Source of the DNA: Nitrospirota bacterium
Lineage (GTDB): Bacteria > JACPQY01
Reading direction: 5' to 3'
Assembly: GCA_016180645.1 (NCBI GenBank)
Contig: JACPAV010000015.1
Span: 56,124-120,123 of the forward strand
DNA: 64,000 nt
Shown here: piece after piece, positions 1 through 9,822 of the stretch
Layout: each line of letters begins with the position of its first letter
How positions within the stretch are numbered: position 1 is the first letter of the stretch
Notes under the pieces: generated by a model
What the model was told of the DNA's origin: nothing
Database searches by the model: none
What the model saw: the letters and a program-made list of their open reading frames with translations, nothing else
Program-made: the position numbers and the translations under genes

Positions 1-91
1 AGGTGTTGTATTTGCCGTGACGAGTGGCGAGTGATGAGTGGCACGTTGAAAAACAGGTTGCGGACAACGATCCACGGGCCACGGAAAACGG

Positions 92-126
92 ACCTGTCTG
101 CCGTGCCGGGCACGGCACAGGCAGGT
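92..126. repeat. Imperfect palindromic repeat
   Basis: An imperfect inverted repeat whose arms read roughly ACCTGTCTGCCGTG and CACGGCACAGGCAGGT. A related 30-bp sequence lies in frame inside an RCC1 remnant near 48,437-48,466, so this is probably one copy of a dispersed family. The flanking bases (about 20-55) are degenerate GAGTGGC-type tandem repeats. Confidence 0.45.
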
Positions 127-164
127 CGGACGCCCGTCCCGGTCGCCAACGTCCCATGACCCAT

Positions 165-311
165 CTATATCAAATGCGTGCGCGTCTTGGGCTTGGGAAT
201 GGTAGCCGACCCGTTGCGAGGAATCGGCCGGATGTCGTATCTCTCCATCGTCACAATCGGGTAGGCAAGATCGTCCACGACGTAGGTATCGGTCGATGGA
301 TTGCGCGGCAT
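165..311 (-). pseudogene. Possible C-terminal fragment of an unrecognised protein
   Basis: A 48-codon minus-strand frame from ATG 311 to TAG 165. The peptide has natural-looking composition (it contains YVVDDLAYPIVTMERYDI and ends KPKTRTHLI), unlike most shadow frames here. The frame stays open upstream through about position 345, where it runs into the start of the lipoprotein gene on the other strand, so it may be the tail of a gene whose front has been lost. No Shine-Dalgarno sequence was seen. Function unknown, and it may not be expressed. Confidence 0.25.
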
Positions 312-336
312 TGGCCATGCATAGGTCAGTAGGGTA

Positions 337-3300
337 ATGAAGCGTACCCTCCAATTCCTCCTCTGCGCCCTGGCTCTTTTTCTGCCTGCCTGCGCCGGCT
401 GCTCAAAGAAGTCCCGGAGCGGCGACGTCAGGCCGACACCGCCGATCAATGTGCCCGAAGACTCCATGGGCGTCCGTTTGGCCGTTCCCTTGACGGCGGC
501 GCAAGCCGCCGCCCTGGAGGGCGTGCGCGCGGGCGTTCGAGCCGGCGTCCGCGCGATCACGAGATCGGATGATATCACCCGCCCCGACGACCTCCAGGAA
601 GGAGGAAGTGCCGCAAGAGGGCACCCGGAAGGAATCGATGGAATCGGGCAGGGTACTTCGCAGCCTCCCGGAGCGGCTGACTTGGTCGCCGATATCTCCT
701 GGAATAATGAACTCGTCGCCGAGGGGGTTCGTGCCGGCGTGCGCGCCGGAGTCCGAGCCGGCATAAGAGCCGGGGTGAGGGCGGCCGCGGGCGGCGAGAC
801 CGAACCTATCCCAGGCGCACCGCCTAGAACAAGGGGCGGGTGGCGAGTCGCGAGTGGCGCGCAAGAATCGCCCGATCTTACATCGGGCGGATTTTCCCCC
901 GTAGCGCCCGATTTCGAGGCCGCAGGGACCGAATCGATCTTCTCGGCCTCGTCGGGCGGAGAATCGTCCGGTGTAAAACCGGACGCTACTGCTCGCCACG
1001 GGGAACTTCGCACGTCGCACTTCGCACCACGGCGCCAGGCGTCCGAGCCGCCTGCATTGGCCCTTGGCTTGGAACTCCATTTCTTCCTGCCCAAGCGACT
1101 GGCCCTCACGGGCCTCCACAACCTACAAGCCCGCTTCCGTCCGAGAGGGTACCCCGATCTTTCCCTGCTCGACGTTCGAGTGGAGGTCGAGATCGCCCGC
1201 GTACAGGAGTCGGAAGAGGCCGAGGCGGTTGAAACCATCGTGGAGCGGGAGATCGCCTCTGCCAACGTGCTCCTGCCGGACGACGACGCGGACGGCGTCG
1301 CCACGCTGATCGAGATGGCGACGCACCTCACGCTCTACGGCAGCAAGGAGGAGGCGGACAAGTCTCTTGAAGAAGCCGTAGCGGCGGCCACGAGCAACGA
1401 ACAACGGCCGACAAGCGACGACATTCAGTGGACCTTCTCCAAGCTGGAAAAGTTGCTCGAAAAAGAACTCGACGAAGGGGGCATCAAGACGGATATCGAC
1501 CTTGGGGAAATCGATCTGACGCCGCCGGATACCGCCATCTCATCGAACGTCGAACGTCGAACATCGAACAAGCCGTTCACCTTCATGTTCACATGCACCG
1601 AGGAAATCTGCGTCTATTCGTGCGCCTTGGACGGGGCGGCTCTTGCGATTTGCGCCTCACCCTTCACGGTCTCGTCGCTTGCCGACGGGGCCCACACGCT
1701 TTCCGTCCGGGCGAGCGATCCCATGGGCAACTCCGACGCAACCCCCGCCACATTCACATGGACCGTCGACACCACGCCGCCGGAGACCGCGCTGAGCGCC
1801 GTAGCGGGGCCTTCAGGCTCCGCTACGAGCGTGGCGAGCGGCGCGTTACTGAACAAGACCGAGATCACCTTTACCTTCTCCTGCTCCGATACGAGCAACG
1901 GGCAACGGGCAACGGGCAACGAGGCATGCACCTTCCAATGCTCTCTCGACTCCGCTCCATTCTCCCCCTGCTCATCGCCCACAACCCTCAACTCACAACC
2001 CGAAGGTGCCCACACCTTCAGCGTCCGCGCCGTCGATCCCGCGGGCAACGTTGACTCCACACCGGCAGAATTCACGTGGACGCTCGACACCGCCCCCCCG
2101 TCCGGCGTGTCCGTCTCCATTAACTCCGGGGCCACAAGTTCGACTTCGCTCTCGGTAAGCCTGTCCCTCTCGGCCGGCGGCGCGGAAGAGATGCAAATCG
2201 CCGCGGACGGGACGCCCGATACCGAGCCATTTGAGAAATACTCGGCCACCAAGGCCGTTATCCTTCCTGCCGGCGACGGCACAAGGATCGTCAAGGTCGT
2301 TTTCAGGGACGCCGCGGGCAATACCGCAACCGCGCAAGACGATATTCTCATGGATGCCGGCCCCCCCGGGTTCGGGGGGATAGCGTCTGCGACGGTCAAC
2401 TGCTCGGACCGGATCGATCTCGCGTGGACGGCGGCGACGGACGCCGTGACTGCGTCGTCAAGCATCGTCTATGAGATCTGTCGAAACACCGTGTCAGGAG
2501 CATGCAGCTCCACATGGACCGCGACGTACACAACGGCCGCGGGAGCGACGACTTTCACGGCGACCGGTCTTGCACAAGGGACTCCCTACTTCTTCGTCGT
2601 CCGGGCGCGCGACCAGTTGGCCAACGTCAGCGCCAATACCGAGCAAGCATCCGCCACCACTTCTACTCTCTCCACACCGGCGCTGCTCAGGCCGATGGCC
2701 GACACGTACACGGGCACGAACAAGAAGCCGACCTTCACATGGACGACCGCGAACTGCGCGGACCAGTACGAACTCCAAGCAGACGACACATCGAATTATT
2801 CGAGCGCCTTGGAAATCAACGAGACATCCCTTGCGTCGGCAACCTTCACCCCCATATCGAACATGCCGACTTCCCTCGTTCAGCCCGTCGGCACTCGCTA
2901 CTGGTGGCGCGTGAGGGCCAAGGACAACCAAGGCAACGTGTCCGGGTGGAGTTCGGCGAGAATTGTGAACGTGGGCCGGTTCGAGAACGATTTCAACGGC
3001 GACGGGTATGCGGACTGGATCGTCGGCGCCTACGGGCACGACGCGGGCGCAGGGGCCGGGGCAAACCGCGGCCGGGCGTACGTCTACCTCGGCGGGGGAA
3101 CGCTGGACGGCACGGCGGATCTCACGCTCAGCGGCGATGAAAACAACGCGCGCTACGGCTTCTCCGTGTCGGGGGCAGGCGACGTGAACGGTGATGGATA
3201 CGCGGACTGGATCGTCGGCGCCTACCTCCACGACGCCGGCGGAACAGACCGGGGACGCGCCTACCTCTACCTGGGTGGAAGCGGACTCGATGGGACGCCC

Positions 3301-4299
3301 GATCTCATGCTCAGTGGCGACGAGAACAGTGCCCAGTTCGGAATCATCGTAGCGCCTGCCGGAGACGTGAACGGAGACGGGTATGCCGACTGGCTTGTTG
3401 GAGCCTCCGGGCACGACGCGGGAGGCACGGATCGAGGCCGCGCCTACCTCTACCTCGGGGGAAGCGCCTTGGACGGCACGGCCGATCTCACGCTCAACGG
3501 CGACGAGAACAGCGCCAATCTCGGGATCTCGGCCTCCACGGCCGGCGACATCAATGGCGACGGGTATGCGGACTGGCTGGTCGGCGCCTACTTGCACGAC
3601 GCGGGGGGCACGGATCGGGGGCGCACTTACCTCTACCTCGGGGCAAGCGGTTTGGACGGCACGGCCGATCTGACATTTTCCGGCGACGAAAACAGCGCGA
3701 AGCTGGGCAACTGGGTTGCCACGGCCGGCGACGCCGACAACGACGGCTACGCGGACTGGCTGGTTGCCGCCTACCAGCATGACGCGGGGGCCGGAGCCGC
3801 CGCCGACCGGGGTCGAATCTATGTCTACCTTGGAGGAACGTCGCCTGACAGCTCCGCCGATTTGATTCTAAGCGGCGATGAGAACAGCGCCGAATTCGGC
3901 GTGACCGCAGCGTCGGCAGGAGATGCAAACGGCGACGGTTTCAGCGAGTGGATAGTTGGAGCATGGGCCCATGACGCCGGAGCCGGGGCCGCGGCGGACC
4001 GGGGACGCGCCTACGTGTTTCTCGGCGGCGCCTCGCTGGATGGCACGGCCGATCTTGTGCTGAGCGGCAACGAGAACGGCGCGTCGCTCGGCGATTCCGT
4101 CGCCTCGGTTGGAGACGCCAATGCGGACGGAAAGGCCGACTGGCTCGTCGGCGCCGACGGGCACGATGCGGGAGGCGGCGCGAGCGCCGACCGTGGACAG
4201 GCATACGTGTACCTCGGGGCGAATCCGCTCGACGGCACTTCCGACCTCACCCTGAGCGGCGATGAAGACCTGGCCTCCTTCGGCCTCTCGGTGTTCTAG
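337..4299 (+). CDS. Surface lipoprotein with Ig-like/Fn3 domains and a seven-repeat FG-GAP propeller
   Basis: 1320 residues. The signal peptide ends in a lipobox (FLPAC, Cys19), predicting an outer-membrane lipoprotein. Next comes a module shared with the other lipoproteins here: VPLTAAQAAALEGV, then tetrapeptide GVRA runs (about residues 61-75 and 128-148), an EPIPGAPPR motif and an acidic LLPDDDADGV stretch. Residues about 398-680 hold Ig-like repeats beginning with DTTPPETA-type motifs, about 680-780 an Fn3 domain, and about 886-1320 seven repeats with DVNGDGYADW calcium-loop motifs, the number needed for one integrin-alpha-like propeller. Residues about 165-215 are encoded by repeat DNA. 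The stop codon abuts the ATG of the next gene, suggesting coupling. Role inferred: adhesion or surface binding; ligand unknown. Confidence 0.85.
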   Translation: MKRTLQFLLCALALFLPACAGCSKKSRSGDVRPTPPINVPEDSMGVRLAVPLTAAQAAALEGVRAGVRAGVRAITRSDDITRPDDLQEGGSAARGHPEGIDGIGQGTSQPPGAADLVADISWNNELVAEGVRAGVRAGVRAGIRAGVRAAAGGETEPIPGAPPRTRGGWRVASGAQESPDLTSGGFSPVAPDFEAAGTESIFSASSGGESSGVKPDATARHGELRTSHFAPRRQASEPPALALGLELHFFLPKRLALTGLHNLQARFRPRGYPDLSLLDVRVEVEIARVQESEEAEAVETIVEREIASANVLLPDDDADGVATLIEMATHLTLYGSKEEADKSLEEAVAAATSNEQRPTSDDIQWTFSKLEKLLEKELDEGGIKTDIDLGEIDLTPPDTAISSNVERRTSNKPFTFMFTCTEEICVYSCALDGAALAICASPFTVSSLADGAHTLSVRASDPMGNSDATPATFTWTVDTTPPETALSAVAGPSGSATSVASGALLNKTEITFTFSCSDTSNGQRATGNEACTFQCSLDSAPFSPCSSPTTLNSQPEGAHTFSVRAVDPAGNVDSTPAEFTWTLDTAPPSGVSVSINSGATSSTSLSVSLSLSAGGAEEMQIAADGTPDTEPFEKYSATKAVILPAGDGTRIVKVVFRDAAGNTATAQDDILMDAGPPGFGGIASATVNCSDRIDLAWTAATDAVTASSSIVYEICRNTVSGACSSTWTATYTTAAGATTFTATGLAQGTPYFFVVRARDQLANVSANTEQASATTSTLSTPALLRPMADTYTGTNKKPTFTWTTANCADQYELQADDTSNYSSALEINETSLASATFTPISNMPTSLVQPVGTRYWWRVRAKDNQGNVSGWSSARIVNVGRFENDFNGDGYADWIVGAYGHDAGAGAGANRGRAYVYLGGGTLDGTADLTLSGDENNARYGFSVSGAGDVNGDGYADWIVGAYLHDAGGTDRGRAYLYLGGSGLDGTPDLMLSGDENSAQFGIIVAPAGDVNGDGYADWLVGASGHDAGGTDRGRAYLYLGGSALDGTADLTLNGDENSANLGISASTAGDINGDGYADWLVGAYLHDAGGTDRGRTYLYLGASGLDGTADLTFSGDENSAKLGNWVATAGDADNDGYADWLVAAYQHDAGAGAAADRGRIYVYLGGTSPDSSADLILSGDENSAEFGVTAASAGDANGDGFSEWIVGAWAHDAGAGAAADRGRAYVFLGGASLDGTADLVLSGNENGASLGDSVASVGDANADGKADWLVGADGHDAGGGASADRGQAYVYLGANPLDGTSDLTLSGDEDLASFGLSVF
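965..989. repeat. 25-bp palindromic repeat inside a coding region
   Basis: A 25-bp sequence with core CCGGTGTAAAACCGG is read in frame inside the first lipoprotein gene. An identical 25-bp copy lies at 9,789-9,813 outside any intact gene. The surrounding 840-1,030 also contains intergenic-type degenerate repeats. Confidence 0.8.
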
Positions 4300-7200
4300 A
4301 TGACAACGTGTCATTGCGCTGCTATCCGCCGACCGGCGGAGCCGCGGCAATCTCGCGTGAAGCTTCCACTACTCCTCTTCCTCTCGTGCGCCCTGTTGCC
4401 GACATTGCTTTCCTGCAACCGCAGGGTTCCGGATGAGGACAGGGGCAGCCCCGTTACCCTCACAATTCCCCTGGCGCCGGAGCAGGCCGTGTTCCTAAGC
4501 GGCGTGTTGGACGATGTGGCCGCTGATGTCGTCCTGAACGACGAGACCGTCGCCACCGGCATTCGTGGCGGCATCGGAAGTGATGCTCAGCCTGGCGTCC
4601 GCGGGGGCATCCGCGGCATCGCTCTTCGACGGGCTCATGGCAAACGTGAAACCGCTCGTGCCGATCCCGTCGAAGCAAGACGCCAAGCGGACGATGAAGG
4701 CGCTTTTACTTTCGCCATCACCTTTTTCCTTCCCCCCAACTCGCCACTGGCCACCAGCGACTCCCCACTTCCCCTCACCTGCCGCCTGCGTTCGATCGCA
4801 AACCCCGACCTCGTCTACCTCGAAACCAAGACGGTTCTGGAATGGGCTGCGGACAACGGGCAGCCGGAGACCGGCGACGCATTTGGGATCGACCTGCCCG
4901 ACGACGATGGCGACGGCGTTTCCAACCTCGTGGAGGTCGCCTCCTCGTTCACCCTGAGCGTCGTCGAAGGGGGCGCTTCGACGGGCTCAACACGAGCGGC
5001 GCTTGAGCAAGCATGGGCCGCAGCCACTGACACGGAGCGACGACCCACAGCCGCCGACCTCCAAACCGCCTTCCAAGTCCTCGGTCAGAACCTTCAGACC
5101 AAGCTCAACCGGGAGTCTAAAACGTCCGGTCAAGACTCCCAAACTCTTGGACCCCTGAGCCTTGAAACTCCCGATTTTTCCCCACCGGAGACCACGATCA
5201 CCAACGAGGCCCTCGCCAAGCGCCCGAAATGTCTGGTGGGCAAGGAACTGACGTTCGTCCTGAAGTGCTCCTATCCGGCGCATGACAGCCAATGTACGTT
5301 CCGCTGCTCGCTGGATGGTGGGGAATGGAAGCCTTGCGTATCTTCGGTCACCCTGAGCGTGGTCGAAGGGTCTCATGTTCTTTCCGTTCGGGCCGTGGAT
5401 AGCTTGGGAACCCCTGACCCAACGCCTGCCGAAGTCATTTTCGCCGTCGTGTCCAAGTTCGGCCCGGGCGACCCCCTCTTCCCCGGCGAGACGGCCGAGG
5501 TCATGGTCTCCCCGCAGGGAGGATCGGTGTCGGCGGACACGGGCAATGTGAGTCTCAACTTTCCTTCGGGCGCGCTGAGTGCGGACGCCACCCTTACCGT
5601 TACCAAGCTCGACCCATCAACTTTCCCCTCCCCCTCGACGGGGGAGGGTGCGGGTGGGGGTGGTCCTATCGGATCGATTTACGAATTCGGCCCCGAGGGA
5701 ACGGTGTTCAACGCGTCTGTGGAGATGAGGTTGGCATATCAAGATGCGGATGTTCCTTCCGGAGTCGACGAGGCCAAGCTGGCCTTGGCGACCGAGGTGA
5801 ACGGAGCCTGGCAGGTGATTCCTGGGTCGGGCGCCGATGTCACCCTGAACGAGGTGAAGGGCTTGGTCGACCATTTCTCCCGGTTCAGCCGGATTCAGGA
5901 CACCACTCCACCCCCCGCGCCGGACCCTGCGAAGCTCACTGTGACAATGAATCCACCTGGCGCCGGTGATGCCCTGAGCGGGGCCGCGGGCGCGGTGGAG
6001 GCCTTGGCCGTGGTCCGTGTGTACAAGGATGGTCTCCTGACGACCTCTATCGGTTCCGGGCAGGCCACGGGCAATGGATCACTGATCGCGATTTCGATCG
6101 GTGACAATCAGGCGGATGCGAACAACAAGATTTACCTCATCGCCGTAGACAAGGCGGGCAACATGAGCCCGGTAACAACCATGACCAACGACATCATGCC
6201 TCCGGACACGTCTTTCGTAGGGGCGGGCTTGCCCGCCCTCCTGAGCAACTCCATTTCCGCAACATTCACCTTCACGTCCACCGACACGACGGCGACTTTC
6301 CAGTGTTCCGTGGACAGCGCAGCCTATTCCACCTGCCTCAGTCCGCTCGTCCTGAGCGTGTCGAAGGACGGTCTCCACACCTTCGGCGTTCGCGCTGTAG
6401 ATCAAGCCGGCAATCCGGACCCGACCCCCGCCTCCCACACCTGGACTCTGGATACGACGCCTCCGAACACGCTCTTCGTAGGGGCGGGCTTGCCCGCCCT
6501 CCTGACCAATTCCACGTCCGCCTCGTTCTCCTTCACATCCAATGATACGGCTGCCACTTTCGCGTGCAGTCTGGATGGTGCGACCTTCGCCTCCTGCACC
6601 TCGCCCAAGACGTACACCTCAATCCCGGACGGCCCTCATACCTTCCAAGTGAAAGCAACAGACCAGGCCGGCAACGAGTCCGCTGCCGCCTCATACACGT
6701 GGACGATCAACACGATCCCACCCGACACGATACCCCCCACGTTTGCGGGCCTGGTCTCCGCCACGGCGGTCTCCACTTCCCAGATTGACCTCACGTGGTC
6801 CCCTGGCTCCGACAATCTCAGTCCCGCCTCGGATATCACCTACGAAATCTGCCGGGCGACCGGCGCCGGTGCCTGCACATCGACCTTCACCGCCACCTAC
6901 ATCACCTCCGCGGGTGCGACTTCTTACAGCGTCCCGAGTCTCGCGTCCGGCGTCCGCTATTATTTCGTCGCAAGAGCCAGAGACCAAGCCGGCAACATCG
7001 ACGCCAACACAACCGAGAAATCTGCCCTCACATGGTCAAGCGGAGTAGTCCAGGCAATCAGTGCCCACCGAAGTTTCCACACCTGTGGGCTCCTTTCTGA
7101 CGGAACGGTCAAATGCTGGGGAGTTAATTCTTTGGGTCAATGCGGAAACGGAGCGACAACGCTCCAGCAGACGACCCCTGTGGCTGTTAGCTCGCTTACG

Positions 7201-9273
7201 GGCGTTGTGACGCTGGGGGCTGGGGGTGGTGGTTCCGGCAGCGCGAATGGTCACACATGTGCGGTTCTGTCCGATGGCACGGTCAGGTGCTGGGGGGCGA
7301 ACAGTGCTGGCCAACTGGGCGATGGGACAACGTCGCCTCGGACCACTCCCGTCGCTGTCAGTGGCCTCGCCGGTGCCGTCACTGTCGCGGGCGGATGGAA
7401 GCACACCTGTGCTGTCATTTCGGACGGTTCGGTCAAGTGCTGGGGGTACAACCTCCAAGGTCAGCTTGGGGACGGGACGACAGCTAACGGATTGACTTCT
7501 GCGGCTGTCTCGTCGCTCACCGGTGCTGTTGCAGTCGGGGCAGGGAGCAGTCACACGTGCGCGCTGGTATCCGACAGCACAGTGAAATGCTGGGGATTCA
7601 ATGGTTATGGTTCCCTGGGGGATGGAACGACAGCCGATAAGCTCACCCCCGTCGCGGTGTCGGCTCTTTCCGGCGTGATGGCCTTAGCCATAGGGACTTT
7701 CCAGACCTGCGCGCTTCTTTCGGACGGGACGGTCAAATGCTGGGGACGCAATGAGTCTGGTCAGCTTGGGGACGGGACAACAGTCAACACACCCACTCCC
7801 GTCGCGGTTAGCAATCTTACGGGGGCAACGGCCATAGGCGCAGGAAACATTTACACCTGCTCACTCGTTTCCGATGGGACGGTCAAATGCTGGGGGTCCA
7901 ATAGCTTCGGTCAGCTCGGCGATGGAACGAATGTTGACAAGGCAACTCCTGTTGTCGTCAGCGGCCTTACAAGCGCAATGGCCGTCACAGTTGGGTACCA
8001 GCACACCTGTTCGCTCCTATCGGACGGGACGCCCAAATGCTGGGGATACAACTTTCTCGGCCAACTAGGCGATGGCACCACGGCGACCAAGCCGACGCCC
8101 GTCGCCGTGACCTCTCTCGCCGGCCCGCTCGGCGTGAAACTCCCGCGCCTCCACGAATCCACCGCCTCCGGCGCCCCCGCCCGCCCCTTCCGTGAAGGGA
8201 TCCGTACGGGTGGCAATAGCATTTCAGGCAACACATGCGTACTGGTTTCAGATGGAACAGTGAGGTGCTGGGGATCCAACGCTGACGGGCAGCTTGGCGA
8301 CGGAACAACCGTTGACAAGACAAGACCCGTAACGGTGTCTTCTCTGACCAGTGCAGTTGCAGTTGCCACCAGGGGCCCTTCCGTGTGTGCGCTGGCATCG
8401 GATGGCAGCATCAAGTGTTGGGGAAAGAACTCATCCGGCCAACTGGGAGACGGGACATCCGTGAGCAGAACTGTTCCCGTGGCGGTTTCCGGGCTGACCG
8501 CGGCTATCGCGATCAGCGCGGGAGGCTCTCATGCCTGCGCTCTAGCGTCCGACGGAACCGTCAAATGCTGGGGAAGCAATGCTGGAGGTCAACTCGGCGA
8601 TGGGACAACGGTGAATTCACTCACGCCGTTGACCGTAACTGCGCTTGTGGATGCCATCGCTGTCAGTGCGGGGCTCATCCACACGTGCGCGCTCCTCTCG
8701 GATGGTAGCGCCAAGTGCTGGGGGGATAACCCGTACGGTCAGCTTGGCGATGGAACGAATGTTGACAAGGCAACTCCTGTGCTGGTGTCCACACTAACTT
8801 CTTCGATCTCGCTCGCGTCAGGTGGTTCCCACACGTGCGCCTTGGGATCGGATGGGACCGTGAAATGCTGGGGAGCCAATGGCAATAATCAGCTTGGAGA
8901 TGGGTCAACCGGTGCATCGGGAAGAACCCCCGTGACAGTTACTTCGCTGTCAAGCGTGGTTGCGATAACTGCCGGCGGCTCCATCTCGATAGCTGGCGAC
9001 CATACATGCGCGGTGATCTCGGACGGAACAGTCAAGTGTTGGGGAGCGAATTGGAAAGGGCAGTTGGGTGACGGCACGACGGCCTTTAGATCAACCCCCA
9101 TAGTAATCTCCGGACTTTCGGGCGTTCTTGCCGTCAGCGCCGGCTTCGACCATACCTGCGGCCTTCTGGGCAACGGCTCCGTCTTGTGTTGGGGAAACAA
9201 CAAGTACGGCTCGCTCGGCGACGGGACGACGGTGAATCGGTTGACGCCCGTCCCGGTGACCAACCTGCCGTGA
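4300..9273 (+). CDS. Giant RCC1-repeat surface lipoprotein with ZU5 domain
   Basis: 1657 residues from ATG 4300, which directly follows the upstream stop. GTG 4357 is an alternative start giving a shorter signal peptide; both lead to lipobox TLLSC (Cys39 in the long form). The shared lipoprotein module (LTIPLAPEQAV, PGVRGGIRG, DLPDDDGDGVSN) is followed by a ZU5-like domain (about 400-530), two Ig-like repeats (about 634-810), an Fn3 domain (about 813-910) and 14 RCC1 repeats with the signature [18 protein letters not shown]. The repeats fall into 7+7 around a linker at about 1274-1310 ([19 protein letters not shown]), implying two propellers in tandem. Several peptides such as TLSVVEG and VGAGLPALL come from dispersed repeats. 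Probably exported and surface-exposed; binding partner unknown. Confidence 0.85.
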   Translation: MTTCHCAAIRRPAEPRQSRVKLPLLLFLSCALLPTLLSCNRRVPDEDRGSPVTLTIPLAPEQAVFLSGVLDDVAADVVLNDETVATGIRGGIGSDAQPGVRGGIRGIALRRAHGKRETARADPVEARRQADDEGAFTFAITFFLPPNSPLATSDSPLPLTCRLRSIANPDLVYLETKTVLEWAADNGQPETGDAFGIDLPDDDGDGVSNLVEVASSFTLSVVEGGASTGSTRAALEQAWAAATDTERRPTAADLQTAFQVLGQNLQTKLNRESKTSGQDSQTLGPLSLETPDFSPPETTITNEALAKRPKCLVGKELTFVLKCSYPAHDSQCTFRCSLDGGEWKPCVSSVTLSVVEGSHVLSVRAVDSLGTPDPTPAEVIFAVVSKFGPGDPLFPGETAEVMVSPQGGSVSADTGNVSLNFPSGALSADATLTVTKLDPSTFPSPSTGEGAGGGGPIGSIYEFGPEGTVFNASVEMRLAYQDADVPSGVDEAKLALATEVNGAWQVIPGSGADVTLNEVKGLVDHFSRFSRIQDTTPPPAPDPAKLTVTMNPPGAGDALSGAAGAVEALAVVRVYKDGLLTTSIGSGQATGNGSLIAISIGDNQADANNKIYLIAVDKAGNMSPVTTMTNDIMPPDTSFVGAGLPALLSNSISATFTFTSTDTTATFQCSVDSAAYSTCLSPLVLSVSKDGLHTFGVRAVDQAGNPDPTPASHTWTLDTTPPNTLFVGAGLPALLTNSTSASFSFTSNDTAATFACSLDGATFASCTSPKTYTSIPDGPHTFQVKATDQAGNESAAASYTWTINTIPPDTIPPTFAGLVSATAVSTSQIDLTWSPGSDNLSPASDITYEICRATGAGACTSTFTATYITSAGATSYSVPSLASGVRYYFVARARDQAGNIDANTTEKSALTWSSGVVQAISAHRSFHTCGLLSDGTVKCWGVNSLGQCGNGATTLQQTTPVAVSSLTGVVTLGAGGGGSGSANGHTCAVLSDGTVRCWGANSAGQLGDGTTSPRTTPVAVSGLAGAVTVAGGWKHTCAVISDGSVKCWGYNLQGQLGDGTTANGLTSAAVSSLTGAVAVGAGSSHTCALVSDSTVKCWGFNGYGSLGDGTTADKLTPVAVSALSGVMALAIGTFQTCALLSDGTVKCWGRNESGQLGDGTTVNTPTPVAVSNLTGATAIGAGNIYTCSLVSDGTVKCWGSNSFGQLGDGTNVDKATPVVVSGLTSAMAVTVGYQHTCSLLSDGTPKCWGYNFLGQLGDGTTATKPTPVAVTSLAGPLGVKLPRLHESTASGAPARPFREGIRTGGNSISGNTCVLVSDGTVRCWGSNADGQLGDGTTVDKTRPVTVSSLTSAVAVATRGPSVCALASDGSIKCWGKNSSGQLGDGTSVSRTVPVAVSGLTAAIAISAGGSHACALASDGTVKCWGSNAGGQLGDGTTVNSLTPLTVTALVDAIAVSAGLIHTCALLSDGSAKCWGDNPYGQLGDGTNVDKATPVLVSTLTSSISLASGGSHTCALGSDGTVKCWGANGNNQLGDGSTGASGRTPVTVTSLSSVVAITAGGSISIAGDHTCAVISDGTVKCWGANWKGQLGDGTTAFRSTPIVISGLSGVLAVSAGFDHTCGLLGNGSVLCWGNNKYGSLGDGTTVNRLTPVPVTNLP
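4949..5000. repeat. In-gene copy of a CCCTGAGC...GTCGAAGGG repeat
   Basis: Carries ACCCTGAGCGTCGTCGAAGG followed by a second partial arm (CTTCGACGGGCTCAACACG). It is read in frame as TLSVVEGG. Sister copies lie at 5,348-5,371, 5,839-5,868 (divergent) and 6,348-6,372 in the same gene, and at 33,974-34,000 and 34,536-34,562 in the third RCC1 gene. Confidence 0.75.
5348..5371. repeat. In-gene copy of the CCCTGAGC...GTCGAAGGG repeat
   Basis: CACCCTGAGCGTGGTCGAAG is read in frame as TLSVVEG, just before an Ig-like strand (SHVLSVRAVD). It replaces a segment that is a plain loop in sister repeats. Confidence 0.7.
5626..5668. repeat. In-gene REP-like palindrome (CCCTC / GGGGGAGGG)
   Basis: A G/C-rich palindrome read as PSPSTGEGAGGGG within the ZU5-like domain. 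The same kind of palindrome occurs in the third RCC1 gene (34,340-34,380) and twice in the kinase fusion (38,413-38,520). Confidence 0.65.
6217..6241. repeat. In-gene palindrome GGGCGGGCTTGCCCGCCC
   Basis: Palindrome read as VGAGLPALL at the start of an Ig-like repeat. The same 25 bp recurs at 6,478-6,502, and a variant at 34,065-34,089 is read as VGAGLAPP on the other strand. Confidence 0.75.
6478..6502. repeat. Second in-gene palindrome GGGCGGGCTTGCCCGCCC
   Basis: The second copy lies one Ig-like repeat (about 260 bp) downstream of the first. It could have spread with the domain duplication rather than by a separate insertion. Confidence 0.7.
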
Positions 9274-9354
9274 TGTATGTGATCTCGGCACTCGATATTG
9301 CGAACCGCCCCGGTATCGAACCTACCGTAAGGGGTGATGGGGTGGGGATGAGAC

Positions 9355-9413
9355 TCTTCGGTAGGCGCACCCTTCACGGGTGCGTCCTCAAGCGCAGGCT
9401 GAAGCCTGCGGCT
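9355..9413. repeat. Intergenic palindromic repeat cluster
   Basis: Two adjacent palindromes, CGCACCCTTCACGGGTGCG and GCAGGCTGAAGCCTGC, lie downstream of the RCC1 gene. Related sequence (CAGCCTTCAGGCTG; GCGGGCTGAAGCCCGC) occurs at 45,548-45,598. A transcription-terminating role is possible, but no T-tract follows. Confidence 0.55.
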
Positions 9414-9450
9414 ACCATGGGGTAGGGGGGTGGGGATGAGAGAAAAGTCG

Positions 9451-9705
9451 TCAGCGAGACGTCAAGCGCCGGATCGTCTCGATGTACTCGCCCGCAGCTC
9501 GAAGGTCCCGCTCAATGATCTTGGCCGAGATAACTTCCATGTATCCCGCCGCAACATGTAAGCGAGAATGAAAGTTCGCAAATTTCCCCTTTATGTCTTC
9601 CTTCCGGATTTCAGGGACACGCTTTTCCAAGTCGATCAGATCCTCCTCCTTGCGGTGCGTCCCCGCCGTAATCTTCTTGTGGAAGCGGTCCTGCCTCGTA
9701 GCCAT
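9451..9705 (-). CDS. Small helical hypothetical protein
   Basis: 84 residues from the ATG that begins MATRQDRFHKK. The sequence is rich in Lys, Arg and Glu and is predicted helical (EEDLIDLEKRVPEIRKED). I do not recognise a family. The frame is open further upstream, but that part is encoded by the palindromic repeats at 9,725-9,813, so the internal ATG is preferred. Four-helix-bundle 23S-associated or MazG-like small proteins have similar composition, but no diagnostic motif was seen. Confidence 0.45.
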   Translation of the reverse strand: MATRQDRFHKKITAGTHRKEEDLIDLEKRVPEIRKEDIKGKFANFHSRLHVAAGYMEVISAKIIERDLRAAGEYIETIRRLTSR

Positions 9706-9724
9706 GTCGCACTCAACATCAATT

Positions 9725-9813
9725 CGTAGGGGCGCCCTCCAGGGCGCCCGATCGGGCGGCGTAGACGCCGCCCCTACGCGGAGGGAAACGTCCGGTGTAA
9801 AACCGGACGCTAC
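9725..9813. repeat. Cluster of three palindromic repeats
   Basis: In order: a GGGCGCCC...GGGCGCCC palindrome, a GGGCGGCGTAGACGCCGCCC palindrome, and the 25-bp CCGGTGTAAAACCGG element identical to that at 965-989. The cluster sits exactly where the truncated S74-domain fragment loses similarity, suggesting that repeats fill or mark the deletion point. Confidence 0.7.
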
Positions 9814-9822
9814 CGGAACCTC

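Noticed and set aside
165-1331. 388-codon minus-strand frame opposite the first lipoprotein
   Set aside because: Most of it is antisense to GVRA repeats and Ig-like coding DNA; only the last 48 or so codons look natural and were listed separately.
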